Source: Otis tarda (Eukaryota > Chordata > Aves > Otidiformes > Otididae). Taken from it: DNA of 64,000 nucleotides. Of this stretch, positions 35,373 through 48,300 are shown in pieces (position 1 is the stretch's first letter; each line of letters opens with the position of its first letter). Below the pieces are notes generated by a model. It was not told the DNA's origin, searched no databases, and saw only the letters and a program-made list of their open reading frames with translations. The stretch is taken from contig CM048553.1 in assembly GCA_026413225.1 (NCBI GenBank), forward strand, positions 144,683,190 to 144,747,189, in the 5' to 3' direction. The translations under genes were made by a program, and so were the position numbers.

Positions 35373-35406
35373 ACTGAATTTCCTACTGAATTTCCTGCTG
35401 AATCAG
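35373..35406. repeat. 12-bp short tandem repeat
   Basis: ACTGAATTTCCT is repeated twice, then a partial third unit GCTGAAT. Confidence 0.75.
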
Positions 35407-36308
35407 AGTGTCCACTTTGGAAGTTTATTTTCAAAGAAAACAGATTGGAGGTGGGGGGATGCTGATCAGGGCCCATCTGGAAATGTTTTGCATTAAAACA
35501 TCAGTTAGACATATGATTTCCAATATGATGCTGTATATATATGGGGCAAGTCTTCCAGAAAACTGGGGCACTAATAAGCAGATTTTACTATCACTACTAT
35601 GACTTTTTCCAAAATTCACGTTAAGGCTTTGCAACATGGTTGTTCTGGAGATGCTATGGGAGAAAAATTCCTAGGGACACAGACATTTGAATTACAACGT
35701 TTATTACACTGTGGCATCTGAAATGTTAGACTACTTCCAAATTTGGCATCAGAAAATTTCCTATATTTGTGATAATTCTATGCAGGAAAACAAGATATTT
35801 CAGTGGTTCCTTTTCCGCTGTTTACAGATTCATAAATGTCATCGAAACACTATGAATTCTTATCTGAAAAAAAATTACAAGAATTTAAGAGAGAAAGGTC
35901 AATTTTCAGTGTTTTATTTTATTTTAGATTTTTCTTCTTATTCTCTAGTAAATGCAGGTTGCATTTCTGTACTTTGCCCCCTGAAAATATGAGTGACTAG
36001 TCAGTTAATTTTGTTTGTACCTGAAAGAAAATATTTTTTCATAATATGGTAATTCTAGAGAAAAAAAAAAAGGACAAAGAGAAGAGATTTTTACACTTAG
36101 ACTAGAACAAGTAACATTGGAAAGTGCAATTCTCTACATGCAAATTCTAATTCATTAATTATGAAGCAATATTTTGAAATAAAAGAGCTCTCCTTTCGAT
36201 CAGTGGTAGACTTTACTAGCAGAAGAGTGAGTTTACTATTCATTCTTTTCAAGCTTTCTGATAATTGGTAAACCACTTAAATTACTTGCAGCATTTCTTA
36301 AATTTTTT

Positions 36309-36360
36309 TAAAAAAACAACCAACCCCAAACCCCAACAAAAATAACCCCACACAACCTCC
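36309..36360. repeat. A/C-rich low-complexity tract
   Basis: An A-run passing into CAACCAACCCCAAACCCC and similar words. One strand is nearly free of G. Simple low-complexity DNA. Confidence 0.8.
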
Positions 36361-36480
36361 ATGTTTATTTCAAGCTTATCTAACATTCATCCTAGCAGCA
36401 GCAAATTAGCTGCTGTGGTAATTATGAATATACACTAAATTTCACAGATTTTAAAGTCAAGCATTAATTCCATAACTGGT

Positions 36481-37200
36481 CACAGAAGAGTGCAAGATGG
36501 ACCTTACCTTGCCCTGTAAAAGAAACTTTGGACACCCTCTTACTGTTTCGCGCTTGTCCTCTGTTAACTCGGTGTATCTGAACAGTCTTTACCTTCTTGT
36601 CTCCTCCTTATCCAGCATTAATGCACTAATCAACATAACAATTCGTCCATCCTATCCACTGGTCCAGCTGTGGTGAGAGGGTGCAAGGTGTGGTAACTAG
36701 CCCGCTGTCCCGGATCAGTGCACTACTTGGGTGACTACCGTGCTTGTCACTGCCAGAAACAGCACAAGAAAGCCTCTCCTGTGTCACCCAGTCTGCAACC
36801 ACAGGCTGTGCAGACTGTTAAGGAAAGTCGTTCAAGACTTGCAAGTTCATTTTTTGGTTTTGTTTGTTTGTTTGTTTTCCTTGGTGTGGTCTGTGAATGT
36901 CAAGTGCAATTCAGATTAGAGGGGTTTGCAACTTTTTTTTTTAATATTCTCTTACTGACACAGAAACCATGCTGACATCACACCTGAAAGCTGGCACAAT
37001 GTGCAGTGCTGTCCAGAAAGTCCCCTCCTTGCTGTCCCAGCTCACATGAGATGGTAATCTGTGATGACCAGATGTGCGAGGTCCCGTGCACACAGTGACT
37101 CCCTCTGCTGGGGAGTCACTGTGGAAGGAATTGGAAGTCTCACCACTTTCAATATGAAACATTTCATTTTACTTTTTTTCTTTCAGCAGAGTGTGCCTTA
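36481..37200. other. Moderately GC-rich unique stretch, no gene recognised
   Basis: Several CpG (TTTCGCGC, CTCGG, CCCGCTG, CCCGG, ACCGTG) lie between 36540 and 36740. A (TTTG)n microsatellite lies at 36852-36878. Open frames of 62-85 codons have no recognised family. Confidence 0.4.
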
Positions 37201-37206
37201 GGTCTG

Positions 37207-37436
37207 AGCTTTGGTGGTCTGGTGGTTAACATTGCTGTCTAGAGTTTCATGATACTGGGATTCCGTTTTCTGCTTTACCACAGATTTCCTGTGTCCTTGA
37301 GAAAGTCACTTAATCTATTATTCCCTCAATACCACAGAGAAAACGATGCTGTTCTTCCTGAGCAAGGGTGTCGTGAGGACAGTTCTGTACCCTCTCAGGG
37401 GAGAATGTGTGGCACCGTGGCGCTTAGATAGGCAGA
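37207..37436 (+). mobile_element. MIR SINE, near full-length
   Basis: The best preserved SINE of the window. In order it shows a tRNA A-box-like GGTCTGGTGGTTAAC (37216-37230), a B-box-like GGGATTCCGTT (37257-37267), and CTGCTTTACCACAG. It continues with CCTGTGTCCTTGAGAAAGTC and ACTTAATCT, equivalent to CTGTGTGACCTTGGGCAAGTCACTTAACCT. It then has GTGTCGTGAGGACAG, equivalent to GTTGTTGTGAGGATTA, and ends at GTGGCGCTTAGATAG, the GCGCTTAGA block. The tail fits the amniote-wide MIR variant. The promoter boxes are eroded; it is a fossil and not a tRNA gene. Confidence 0.82.
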
Positions 37437-38397
37437 AAAACTGGAATTTTCTGAACTCATTGAAAAAATTGAGACATTCATTGTGACACAAAGACATCTG
37501 TGAAAAACAGAAAGGACCACTTTGTCTGCCCGTAACGGAGTTGAAATTATTATAGAGTTCATTTGTACATGGATATTTCATTTCATATTATCTTTTTAAT
37601 GTAACATTTTTTAAAAGTTCTGAATATTTCCTTCACCATGGAACAAACACCTAATAAAAGCACAACACCGTTGCAATTATATATGTGCAATTATCTGTGG
37701 AAAAGTTAAAACAAATCTTTGCCCTTCAGGCAAAGAACTCAATTACTGTAGTTGTGAAAGGATATTTTAAGGTAGTTTGCCTCACTCTGCTTCGTCATAA
37801 TCTGTCACATTTTGTACGTAAAAAGCATCCTGGCACATCTCGGATGGTGAGACACACAAATTCTGGCCTGATACCCTTTAGAAGTTGCATTCTTCAGTCT
37901 CCCCAGATCTCCTAACTACTGATAGTTTGACTTAGATGGAAAAAGACTGTCCTAATTTGTATTTGGTACCTTGATTTTAAAGCTTTAGATCATTGGACGT
38001 GCTAATGATGCAGCACTGAGTTTGGACTTTGCTTCAAGAAGAGATTTTCAGAATTAGGGACTGAAGTGACCTAAGTGCTGGAGGTCTTTGACCAAGAACT
38101 TTATGAAACTCTGAGTGATTGTTTGAATGAAGCAAAATTGTGTCAGTGGCCCGATGAGGGTGCTGGTGTGTATCCAGCTATTTCCTAAAGCTGAATATTT
38201 GCAAAGTGCATAACACCCAAAGTTTGATTGTTTAAATCAGTAACTTATTTTAATATTTTGAAATATTTAAAATTATTAGTAGCGTACTACAGATGTTTAC
38301 ATACTAAAGAAGAAACAGAAAACAAAACACACAGTTTACTGATTCCTGTAATGAGGCCTCAGGCTGCTCAGGTGATTCCTACTTATCTCTTCTGCTT
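37437..38397. other. AT-rich single-copy DNA, nothing recognised
   Basis: Short open frames only, none with a recognised family; no repeat recognised. Confidence 0.55.
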
Positions 38398-39005
38398 GCT
38401 TCTCATGACTGCACAGCTGGCTGTGGGGACAAGGGAACGGTAGCAGGTAAGGCATACCTTGACTTAACAAGGCTTTCAGCCTGTCCTCCCAGTAGCTGTA
38501 CTGAGGAAGAGGGAACTGGATAGGTGGGCTAAGGTGGGTGAAAAACTGGCTCATCTGCTTCAGCTAAAATCTAGCTGATGGATGGCTGCAAGTGCTGTTC
38601 CTCAGGGTTCGTACTGGAGGTCAATACTGCTTGATGTCTTAATTATTCACTAGTAAAAAGAAATCAAATGTATCCTTAGCAAATTTTCAGATGACATCAA
38701 ACTCAGGGCGAAGTTGATACTCAGGACAGCAGGACTGTTCTTCAGAGGAACCCTAGCAGGTCAGAGAAATGGGATGATGGAGACCTTGTAAAGATGAAGG
38801 CCAGCCACCAGCACAATACAAGTGCATAGTCTGCAGGCTGAGTGGTTTCCTCCCTGTTTGGCACTTAACTGCAAAAGGCCCTGAGGTATTTGGAACTTAT
38901 GAGACCACATCTGGAGCCCTGCATCCTGATTTAGGTTCCCCAATAAAAGAAAGCCATTGACAAATTAGAGCAGTAGTCTTCAAGCAGATCCATGGTAGCA
39001 AAGAC
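38398..39005 (+). mobile_element. CR1 LINE internal fragment (reverse transcriptase part of ORF2)
   Basis: A diverged plus-strand CR1 piece from the middle of ORF2. ACCTTGACTTAACAAGGCTT (38456-38475) corresponds to the block ACCTTGACTTCAGCAAGGCCTT, which encodes the LDFSKAF segment. GGTGAAAAACTGGCTC is the KNWL block. TTCCTCAGGGTTCGTACTGG is the PQGSVLG block. AGCAAATTTTCAGATGACAT (38679-38698) is the catalytic FADD motif, here reading FSDD. GAGACCACATCTGGAGCCCT and GGTTCCCCAATAAAAGAAAG correspond to the RPHLEYC and APQYKKD segments. Stops, frameshifts and small internal deletions interrupt it, and both ends are missing. It looks considerably older than the 56.8 kb copy. Confidence 0.87.
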
Positions 39006-42000
39006 AATGTAACCGGTGACTTTAGAGTAAAGTAACTGAAACTCTTATACTAAACAACCTTTGAATTGCACATTTCTGGGTTTCCATTGAATGTCTTCAA
39101 TGTTATAATCTAAATTTTTTTCTATTTCCACAGTTTAGCCACATATTCCATTTCAGATAAGTACATTATGGTATGATTTATAATACATTTTTAGATGTCT
39201 ATTTAATGTTATTGTATATACCTACAGCATATGCTCACATATGCTCAGGAGAGAGAGGAGATGAGAAATAAAAGGAAAAAAAAAACAACAAGCTAACAAA
39301 CAAATTAAAAAAACTCAGCACAGAGACAAAGAAGGAATGAGTATCCTGACACCAGTACTTGGATCTGTATCAGGTAAATATCCAGACTAAGAGATTACTT
39401 GCTATCTTAACTTTGATAAGTCTATCTTTCTTCTCCAGAGTAATTAGCTCTCTTAAAAATAAAACAAAACATTTTCAATACATCCCCTTCACAGAAGGAT
39501 AATATTTCCTTCAGAAATCTCCCCTGCTAGATCAGATATTCATTCTCATGTTCTTGAACCATAAATGGTATGTAATTAAATATACTTTTCAATCTGTTAT
39601 CAAAGTAAATTGGTTAACTGAACTGTTAAGTGATATGAACCTGCTTGTTATTTTTTTTTTCTCTGTAATGGTTTAGTTTCTTCTGTTGGGTGAATAGCAA
39701 GGCTTTGCTACTCATTTTTTGAGTAGTTGTAGTGCTCTGTTGTCTTCAAGCAAACGCACTGTAACATTGCACAGCTATGAAATTGCAACATTTAACATGT
39801 TTTTTAATTGAAGTAGTCAATTAAAAGACCTTTTTTTTCTTAACAATGCAGTACTTCCTTTTGCTAATGCAATGTAACAGTCATCTGGGACAATTTCTGT
39901 GACACAATTTCAACCAAATACATACAGGCTTATGAAATATGAAAACTTTTCCTGACCTAGTTTTAAGTTTTGTGAATGGTTATTGCACACTTAAGTAAAC
40001 CTCAGATTTAGTATTTCATATATATTAAAGAACATTGCCTAATATAGCAATCTTATTGTTTGGAATTCAAAACAGGAACAGTCGGCTTGCCAATGGTTTG
40101 GTCAAACATGTCACAAATTTAATCAGCAGGAATTCTCACAATAATCTGTATTTTAAGTAGTTGATTTCTCATCCATACAGATGCGGCAATTTTCTATTTT
40201 CAATTACAGTGTAAAGCGTGGGAACTTTTTGAATCTGAAAAAGGTTACACAGGACACAAAACCTCTAGTGTCCATATAATAATGTAACTATTGATTTTTA
40301 CTTTTTATCATTTATTAAGCCTATGAACAGGCTCAGAATTTCACAGGACCAAATGAGTGGTGGAGGGTAAATGAGAGAGACAAGGAAGGTGGAACAGGCT
40401 GTAGGCAGAAAAACTGGAACTCAGATTTAAGCTAAAGCTAAATTTAGCAGGGAGGCACTTCAGCTATCTTTTCTTCAGAAGTTCATTATATTTTCCTTTA
40501 TTTTTACCACATTTCTCAGCAACTGTTAGAAAAAAAAGACAGCCTCACTGTAGACAAGGAGATTGGAAATGAAAGCAGTGATAGAGAAAACAGTATGTGA
40601 GAAATTTTTAGGGGAAAAAAAATGTTAGGCACAGATGACAGATAAACTCTGAAGCATCCTGGTAGGTATTCCAGAAGCATGAAGCCATAGCCATTCCATT
40701 TATAGATGCCTACTTCCAATTACATTTATGTAACTTTTACAGTTCATATATTTTTCTAGTATAAATATTTTCTTTTTTTTTAAAGTGACATTGACTTTAA
40801 TGCATAAATTACTCTGCATAACAGATTTTTCTTAACTGTTTGTATCCCCCAAACATAATTGAGTGTAAAGCTTTTCAGTGACATATTTTCGAAACATCCA
40901 GTTGTTAAGGTCAGTTTTCTTGTGTAACAGGTGTCTGTCACCTAACTATAATAGATTTTATCTATCTTGAAATAAAATCACAGATGAAAGTCTGCGTTTA
41001 CAATAAAACTAGTGACACTAGGAGTGACAGATGCATTGGATCCCTTCACATTGTGTCCTTGAAAATTTATTCTATTAGCAGAAATAAACTTGTATCAAAG
41101 GACTTGCTTGGCTAGTTTGTTGACAAAGCCTGACCACTACTCATCTTCAGGCTCAGCTTTTGGTTCTTTGAAACAAATTTTGCATATGACATAAACTGGA
41201 AAATTAAATATTTCAAAAATGTAAATAATCTGCAATACTTAAATGTCTATAGTTTCATGACAGCTACAGTAAGCACAGAAAGCTTTTTTTATGGCTATGC
41301 TTAGGACATGGTAAAGTGCTAAATGTGCAAGCAATTATGAACTTGGCACAGTAGCAGTATTTATTTTAAGCTCTACATGTGCTGCTTTGGTGGAGGATGT
41401 TTACTTAACCAGACTCTATTAAACATGCTGAAGACTTTGTACTCTAAAACATTTTTAATTGATGAAACACAGAAGCAATCAATCATCATAAATGGTAAAG
41501 AAAGGCAGACAGAGCCAGGAAAACAGAATAAGATCTGTAGGTGTCTTTTTATCTTTTAAGCAGGGGGGAAATAAAAGCCTATTTGTGGTGCTGAATTAAG
41601 TGTTTGTGAAAAGAGAAGGCTTGATAGTGGTGGAGACTGAAGTCTTCTATTTATTTACAACTAGAGCATAGTGGTGGGAACTCTTCCATGGTCTCTTGCC
41701 TTTCCTATTCAACCTCTGACCTAATGGACCTGATGAGTTTATCCTCTCTCGTGACAGGGAAAATCCATGCTGAGTATACAACCTGTGGGTCTAACTTACC
41801 CAAACAATGCTGAATGGTGATGCTTTTCATGCACCATTTGTAAACATATGAAAACCATTGCACTGCCTCACATTCCTGCTCCAGGAAGCAAATTCAGTAT
41901 AATTCTGAGCACCAGTAGATGGGAAGCATTTCTCCAGCCACCGTACTCTCAAACTGCATCTACTCTGAGCTTCCAGATGTTCATTTCTGAATTATGTGCT

Positions 42001-42130
42001 CATAAATGTGTTTTTTAAGAGCAAGTTTAAAAACAATAATTTAGCAGAATACAACACAGCAACTGTTTCAGAGCCTTTCTTTGAGAAGAGGATTATTGAC
42101 AGCTCTTCCTCAATAAAAAGTTTAAACCTA
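39006..42130. other. AT-rich single-copy DNA, no gene seen
   Basis: Very AT-rich with A and T runs (39275, 39650, 40615, 40770). Open frames are at most 67 codons. Nothing recognised. Confidence 0.6.
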
Positions 42131-42200
42131 ACACACTTGCTCAGACTAAACTTCTGATTTCAGTGGGAACTTTACCTGAAAGAGAATGGCAGGACTATAT
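42131..42200. repeat. Palindromic amniote interspersed repeat relic
   Basis: TTGCTCAGACTAAACTTCTG then ATTTCAGTGGGAACTTTACC and TGAAAGAGAATGGCAGGAC follows the remembered repeat with CTCAGGCAAAACTCCC, a centre at GATTTCAGTGGGAGTTTTGC, and CTGAGTAAGGACTGCAGG. The two arms are still visibly complementary around the centre (CTCAGACTAAA and TTTACCTGA). Confidence 0.58.
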
Positions 42201-42284
42201 CCCAGTAGAAAAAGATCAAATACTTAACTAAATCATTCAGGGAGGTATTCCAAAGCAGTATAGTCACTTGTGCATCTCATCACT

Positions 42285-42351
42285 GTGAAGTTGTAAGGAA
42301 ATATATTTGTATTAACTGTAGACGAATATATATATTTCCTTTCAACTTCAC
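42285..42351. repeat. 67-nt near-perfect hairpin
   Basis: Left arm GTGAAGTTGTAAGGAAATAT plus AT (42285-42306) pairs with the right arm ATATATTTCCTTTCAACTTC plus AC (42330-42351). All 22 positions match except one, around a 23-nt loop. Stem length, loop size and total length are in the range of an animal miRNA precursor. The lower stem does not extend beyond one more pair, which argues against canonical Drosha processing, and the stem end is AT-rich. It could instead be a small MITE-like palindrome. No known miRNA seed was recognised. Confidence 0.8.
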
Positions 42352-45300
42352 ATAAGTATATTTATATTGAGTATAACAAGTGCTTCAACTTATTTTCACA
42401 GACTGAAACACACAAGGCATACTTATATATAAACACATGCATGAATGCCTACATACACTCATACATATATTAAAACCAGCTTCCATATGAACAAAAATTT
42501 GCACCCCAAAAGAGGGAAATAATAATGATTTTTCTTCAGTTTCAAAACACGTAGAGCAGTAAACACAGTCTGCTTAAAATGTATGTAGATCTTACAATTT
42601 TACTGTGAGATTTTGCCTTCTATTAATATTTTTCTTTCTCTTTCTATTATATATGACTTTCACTGTATTTATGTAAATGAAAATGTCCTTTTACTACCTT
42701 CCTAGAAAATTAGAATGCTCTCTGCTGTTAAACACTCCTAAATGTTTGCAAAACTTTACTGAAATTTGCATAGGAAAAGCAATTTAAGTTACTATTTTCT
42801 GTTCCAACAAGTGTGATTGTAAATCTTGTCAAAGGTCTATTTATTATTAAACCTTACATTTTTTTCTTTATGTTAGAGATTGTTGAAATTGTATTTTTGA
42901 GATCTTGATCTATGAAAGTAGAGGGATAACACACTTTGTCTCTACCTCTGTTCAGAGTTCAAAAACATTAGAATTTGACTGCAATTTTCTCAGATTCAAA
43001 CAAAATTTCACGTATATGATGGATTATTTTTTCCCCAGAAAAATGTACCTTCACTGTAGATCACTAATTGAGATCATAATATGAACAGTATTGCTTGCTT
43101 GTGTTTGGGTCAGCAACAACATGAGAAATTTTGAAGAGCTTTGTACTCTTTTATATTATGGAAAATTCTTATCATGGAATAATTAAAGATAATGAAAACA
43201 ATATGCAAGTTGAACTAAAATGGTTTTAAGTACTGATTCATACTTCTACTTTTTAAAAATGAAATCCACAATTTAATATGACATCCCATTTAAGTTTGCA
43301 AATGAGTGTGACCTGCAATCATATTTTCAAGGGCAACAGATTTTGGTGGCTGGCCAAAATTAAGGATGTCATACAATATTTAGCATAAGCAGAAATAGCT
43401 GATTCAGAGATCTGTTACATATTAACACATAAGCAGTTTGTTCTTCTTAGTTGAGAAAGTGTTCAACCACTATTCTAAGTAGGTAGCATATATAGGTGCA
43501 ATATGAACTATTATATCTATGTTTCATTAAATTCATGTGAATATGAACCTTAGGTAGCAGTAAGATAGTTAACACAATATTTGGTATTGTTAACAAATAA
43601 TTTTTGAGAAGAATTAGTATCATGTCTGTGTTATCCAAGAGTTAGCCTACATAAAATCTTGTGGCATCCCTCAGCTGAGAAGAAAAATCAGCCAAGTGCA
43701 TAATTTTGTTTATTTCACAACTGAAATACAAGTATTACTCTCAAAAGCCTTGGTGTTTATGTTATTTTAAAACTATAAATTTCCACTTTTTGACCTAAAA
43801 CCATAACTTCTTTTTTTTCTAAACACATTCTCAGAGGAAGTGTGATCTGACCCAGCTCAATTGATGCACACAAGAATATAACATGAAATGAGTTATTACT
43901 TCATATTTCCTTGATCTTTTTCTGACTTAGAGAGACCAATAATTTTGTAGGGATTAATTTATTTACTTTCACTTTTTTTTTTCCCAGAATAAGTCACATA
44001 AGAGCTTGTGACACTGTTAGTCATAAAGCAAGGGATCTTGACCTTTATATCTCGGTCATCAGGACAAAATATCCTCTTCCATTTTTTTCTCCAAGCAAAA
44101 GTTGAACATCTCCAAAACCCACCATCTTCCACAAATCCTGACATTACCAAATGGAAAGAGAATCCCAGGTGAATGAATCTAGTCTTCTTAATTTACGAGT
44201 GACTGTGCAATACTGTGCAACTACATTATGATATTATTTACATTTATTTCCTGTTTTGGCAGAAACAAGCAAACACAGCCAATCTCTTCTGGGTCATTCT
44301 AATGATTTCTTAACTTTTGAGTCATTTAGCCTGTCAAAATAAGTCAATTATTTGAACCATTCTATTTCTTGGACTAACCCATCATCCGTGGCTTACGTCT
44401 ATCACTATTCCCGTACCACAGCAGCAGCAATGTGAGGAGCATAAAGACACACATTGACTACATCTCTCTCATGAATCCATCAAGCAGAGATCCCCACTGC
44501 CAGGGGGTAGTACCCTTTGCTCTGCTGCCCGCCCTCTGAACACACCTCTGTGTCCTTGTGTCCAACATGCTCCCACAGTGGGAACATCAGCAGGAGATTG
44601 GGACTGTGGAGCATATATGGACCACACCTGTCTCACTGCCAGACAGAGCCCAGGACTGACTGAGCGGCCTGGTGCTTTAGAAGATATGTCAGGAGAAGGC
44701 AATCTCAAGAATGAATCTGCTCCTTAGGTAAATGTACCAGGGACCATGTGCACAGCACACTTTTCACTGCAAACCAATTATAAAATATTATTTGAATGTT
44801 ATCCAAAATAAAACCTGTATTTTTCAAAAATATTAAAGAATCTGCATAAACATCTATGATACATGTGGATTTGCTTATGAATGACAAAAAAGGAAAGAGT
44901 AACTTCAAGGCAGGTTTATAATGGAAAATATTGCAACTCCGAAACTGACAGGTCATGACTAGTGACTTGTAAATTAACATGAGCCCATCTGTGTGACCTA
45001 CAGTGTTATATTCTTCCATTATATAATTTTGAATGTGTTTCCTGTGTTCAAATCCTGCAGGAGTGATACAAAATAAATTTTAAAAGACAGTTTTTGTATA
45101 AGGACGTGCTCATTTGTGTTTTAAAATCAGCCACTTAAGTAAAGGGGTAGTCATTTATTAGCTTTTAAGAAAGATTCAGCTAGGGTCTAGTTCATTGTGA
45201 CAGAATATTTCCCATTGTAATGTAAGAGAAAAGGAAATACATTTTATCTATGTCATTCTGAAAAACAGATAAGTTTATTATTGCGATTTATTTATATCCC

Positions 45301-48300
45301 ACTCCACGACCTGCTTCCCCCAAATCCCTGAGTTTATTTTCCTTGCAATCATATCTGTTCATGGTTACTCATGTCCTTATCTGACTTAGCTGTTTATGTA
45401 TCATCTATATTAAGTGATCTCAATTCCCATTCATATCAGCATAATATAAAAATAAAAGCTCGTAGAGAATTATTTTTTTCTAATATGGTCAAGACAAAAA
45501 TCAGATTTAACTGTCAGACTCTGGTGACTTAATGAACAAAATTTATAAAATAATCTCCTCAAATTAATGTTCTCACTTTAATGTTCCTTAACATGCTACA
45601 GAATACAGCTGCAGAGAAACACATTTTCTAGCTGTTTATTTCAACTGACAGGAAGCAGAACACAAACTTTGTCAATAACGCAAAGAATTCCAAGCCAGGT
45701 CCTCTGAAGTTGTAAACTTTTCTAAAAACCCAATTAATGATAATCAAGTAGTTTGACATCTAATGTAGACATTCAGCACAAAGTAAAGTCTTTGCTGTGT
45801 TGCTTGTATAGCTTTTGCTGATTACATGTTTTGTAACATTTTGTAAAGCAGGTAGAAAAGAGACCTGAGTTGAATAAAATAATATTTTTATAAGGAAGAA
45901 CAAGTAAACAAAGAGATTTACAAAAAAAAATTTACAAAAATGGTTTAATTAGTCATTATTACAAGTTTTTACATGATGCTGCCTTTCATTTCCCTTTTTT
46001 GTTTTATACTCAGTGTTTGCTGTTTTCTTCTCTAACTGCCCAATTAGCTACATAAACATGAAGCACATTATTAATTTAGATTCAGATCTAATAAGACATT
46101 TAAGCATCTGCATCCTAAGTGCTGAAGGTATAAGGATACAGCCTTGAGAATAAAGTTTGAACTCAGAGACTAAGCCTATGTTCTAGCACTTCAGACATGG
46201 TACTTGCTATTTATCAGGAAATAGTACAGTACATAAACTTGTTTCACTCCTTTATGGTGTTTAAATAGTTTGAATCACAAGTTGAAACGTTGTGCCTTTA
46301 TACACTTGGCATCAGGAGCCCCAATACATTCTTTTCACAAAAGACATCCAGAAATATTCTTAAAACACTATGACTAGGTTTTATATATTCTATTACATGC
46401 CAAAACTGTGTTGACACCTTTCTGATCTTTATAAATGGGCCCAATGAATACAACACTCTCATATGAAGTATGAGACCTCAAGTACCTTCTCACCAGGAGG
46501 GCATTTGGTCCTCCATCTTCTGTGTTACACCTTACCAGCATAGAGGTCAGACTGAGTAAGGTTCTCTAATAGGTTTTTAAAAATCATTCAAAAGATTACA
46601 AAGTTATTAGATAGTTTTGATTAGTAATTGTGAAACAGAAGATGTTATCTCAGTTTAGGAATATTTTTTTTATTAATTAGAAGAATGTAGTTCCCTATTG
46701 AAAAGAAACCCAGTCAGAACAATAAGAACCTGTTTAAGAGGAGGAGGACCTTAATACTATCACTGATCCTTCCATTTACTCTTGTATGAAATCCTGGATC
46801 CACTACAGTCACTTTAGGTTTAGCTGTTGCTTTCACTAAATGTGGCCTATATGTTATCCTGTAGTTTAAGATGTCCTAAGCTAACAACTAACGTCCATTG
46901 GCACTTTGGTTGAAGAGATAACTGTAATGAATCTTAAGCATATTATCAATATTAAAATTTAACTTTGATGTTGCTGATCAGAATCTTGGCAAAAAAAAAG
47001 TAATAAACATCATATTTTCTGCTTTTCCGAGACACTTCATTTAGCTATTTATAATATCCTCTGTCTTGCAAAAAAATATTATTTTGATGTTCCCTTTTCA
47101 TATCCATCTTAGTAATTACATACTATGACATGCATTTCTGGAGGTCTCTGTTGAGCAGCAAACATCTTTATTCTCTGTAATCCAAACATGTACTGTATTG
47201 CTTACTTTGACAGCTAAAAATGTTTACGATAGAAACTCAAACATATAACTTTTTTTTTTTTCTCTACCTTTTTTTTTAAGGGTCAGGTAGGGTCTTTGAA
47301 CTGGTTTCTGTGCCTGACAACATTTTTAACTGCCTTCCTCCGCACTGATTTGCAATAATATGCCTGAAAATAAAAATTGGGGTTCTAAACATTTTTTTCA
47401 AAGACTGTTTTTCCACTGCACTGTCCTGTCCCAAGAAGCATTATTCCAGGTAATAAAGGGTAACTGACATAGTTAAACAAAGGGTCTAGCAGATCCCTGT
47501 CCCACTGCAGCTCATGCTTCTAAAGGGCAGATCCCTCTGGTCACACAGAGCTCCTCTGCAGGAGCATTCCGTGCTTCAAAGACAGCTTGAGAGACTAAGG
47601 CTATGTCTTCTTCTCAGTTCAGGATTGAGAGAGAGAGCAGCAGAGTGGGATGATGAGCAAGTTTTTCCTAAATAATGGGTGGCAGTGCCAGTACTTGCTG
47701 GGAGACCCCCGTGTGCTAGGACAGTGATAGGAAGTCAGGACAGACAGTTTTACACAAACAGCCACTGCCTGCCTGATTTGAAGACCCAAGAGTCCAAGCA
47801 GAATGGACTAAGCAGGACAATATTTAGCTTTTTTTCACCCCTTATATTAGATCATTCACTGGAAAGTTCAGAAAATTTAAAACCTGCTAAAAGAGCAACA
47901 AAGTCTGAAAGAAAGACTATTTCACAAGCTTGCTGGCTTCTCAGGCAAAAAGTATTAGAAATCTTAAGGAGAAAATGCCTTTCCCGTAGGATTCTTAGCT
48001 CAGATTTTGCACAGTAATGAAGCTGATACAGTTCTTACCCAATTACCATTCAAATATTAAGATACAGTAAGCATCTGAATATTTGGAGGCTAATCCAAAT
48101 GAACTTGAACTCTGACCTTGTCACTAAAAGTGACTTTCACCCACGTAAAATTCTGGTAATCCTAAGCACTAGGGAAGGGTAACATTCTGAATCTGTAGCC
48201 AGACACTAAAGATGCATTTTCTTTCTTTTGGGAAAAAAATAATTAACCAAAACCAGTAAGTATCCACATTACTGGAACCCTAACCATCTTCTCCCTTTTG

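Larger units (their letters stand above)
32011..36480. other. AT-rich single-copy DNA, no gene seen
   Basis: Contains T-runs and A-runs (32046, 34373, 36061), two small tandem duplications, a weak repeat relic near 33.2 kb and an A/C-rich low-complexity stretch. Open frames of up to 105 codons show no recognised family. Confidence 0.5.

Noticed and set aside
37207-37270. tRNA-like A and B boxes
   Set aside because: They belong to the MIR SINE. No cloverleaf with an intact acceptor stem can be drawn.
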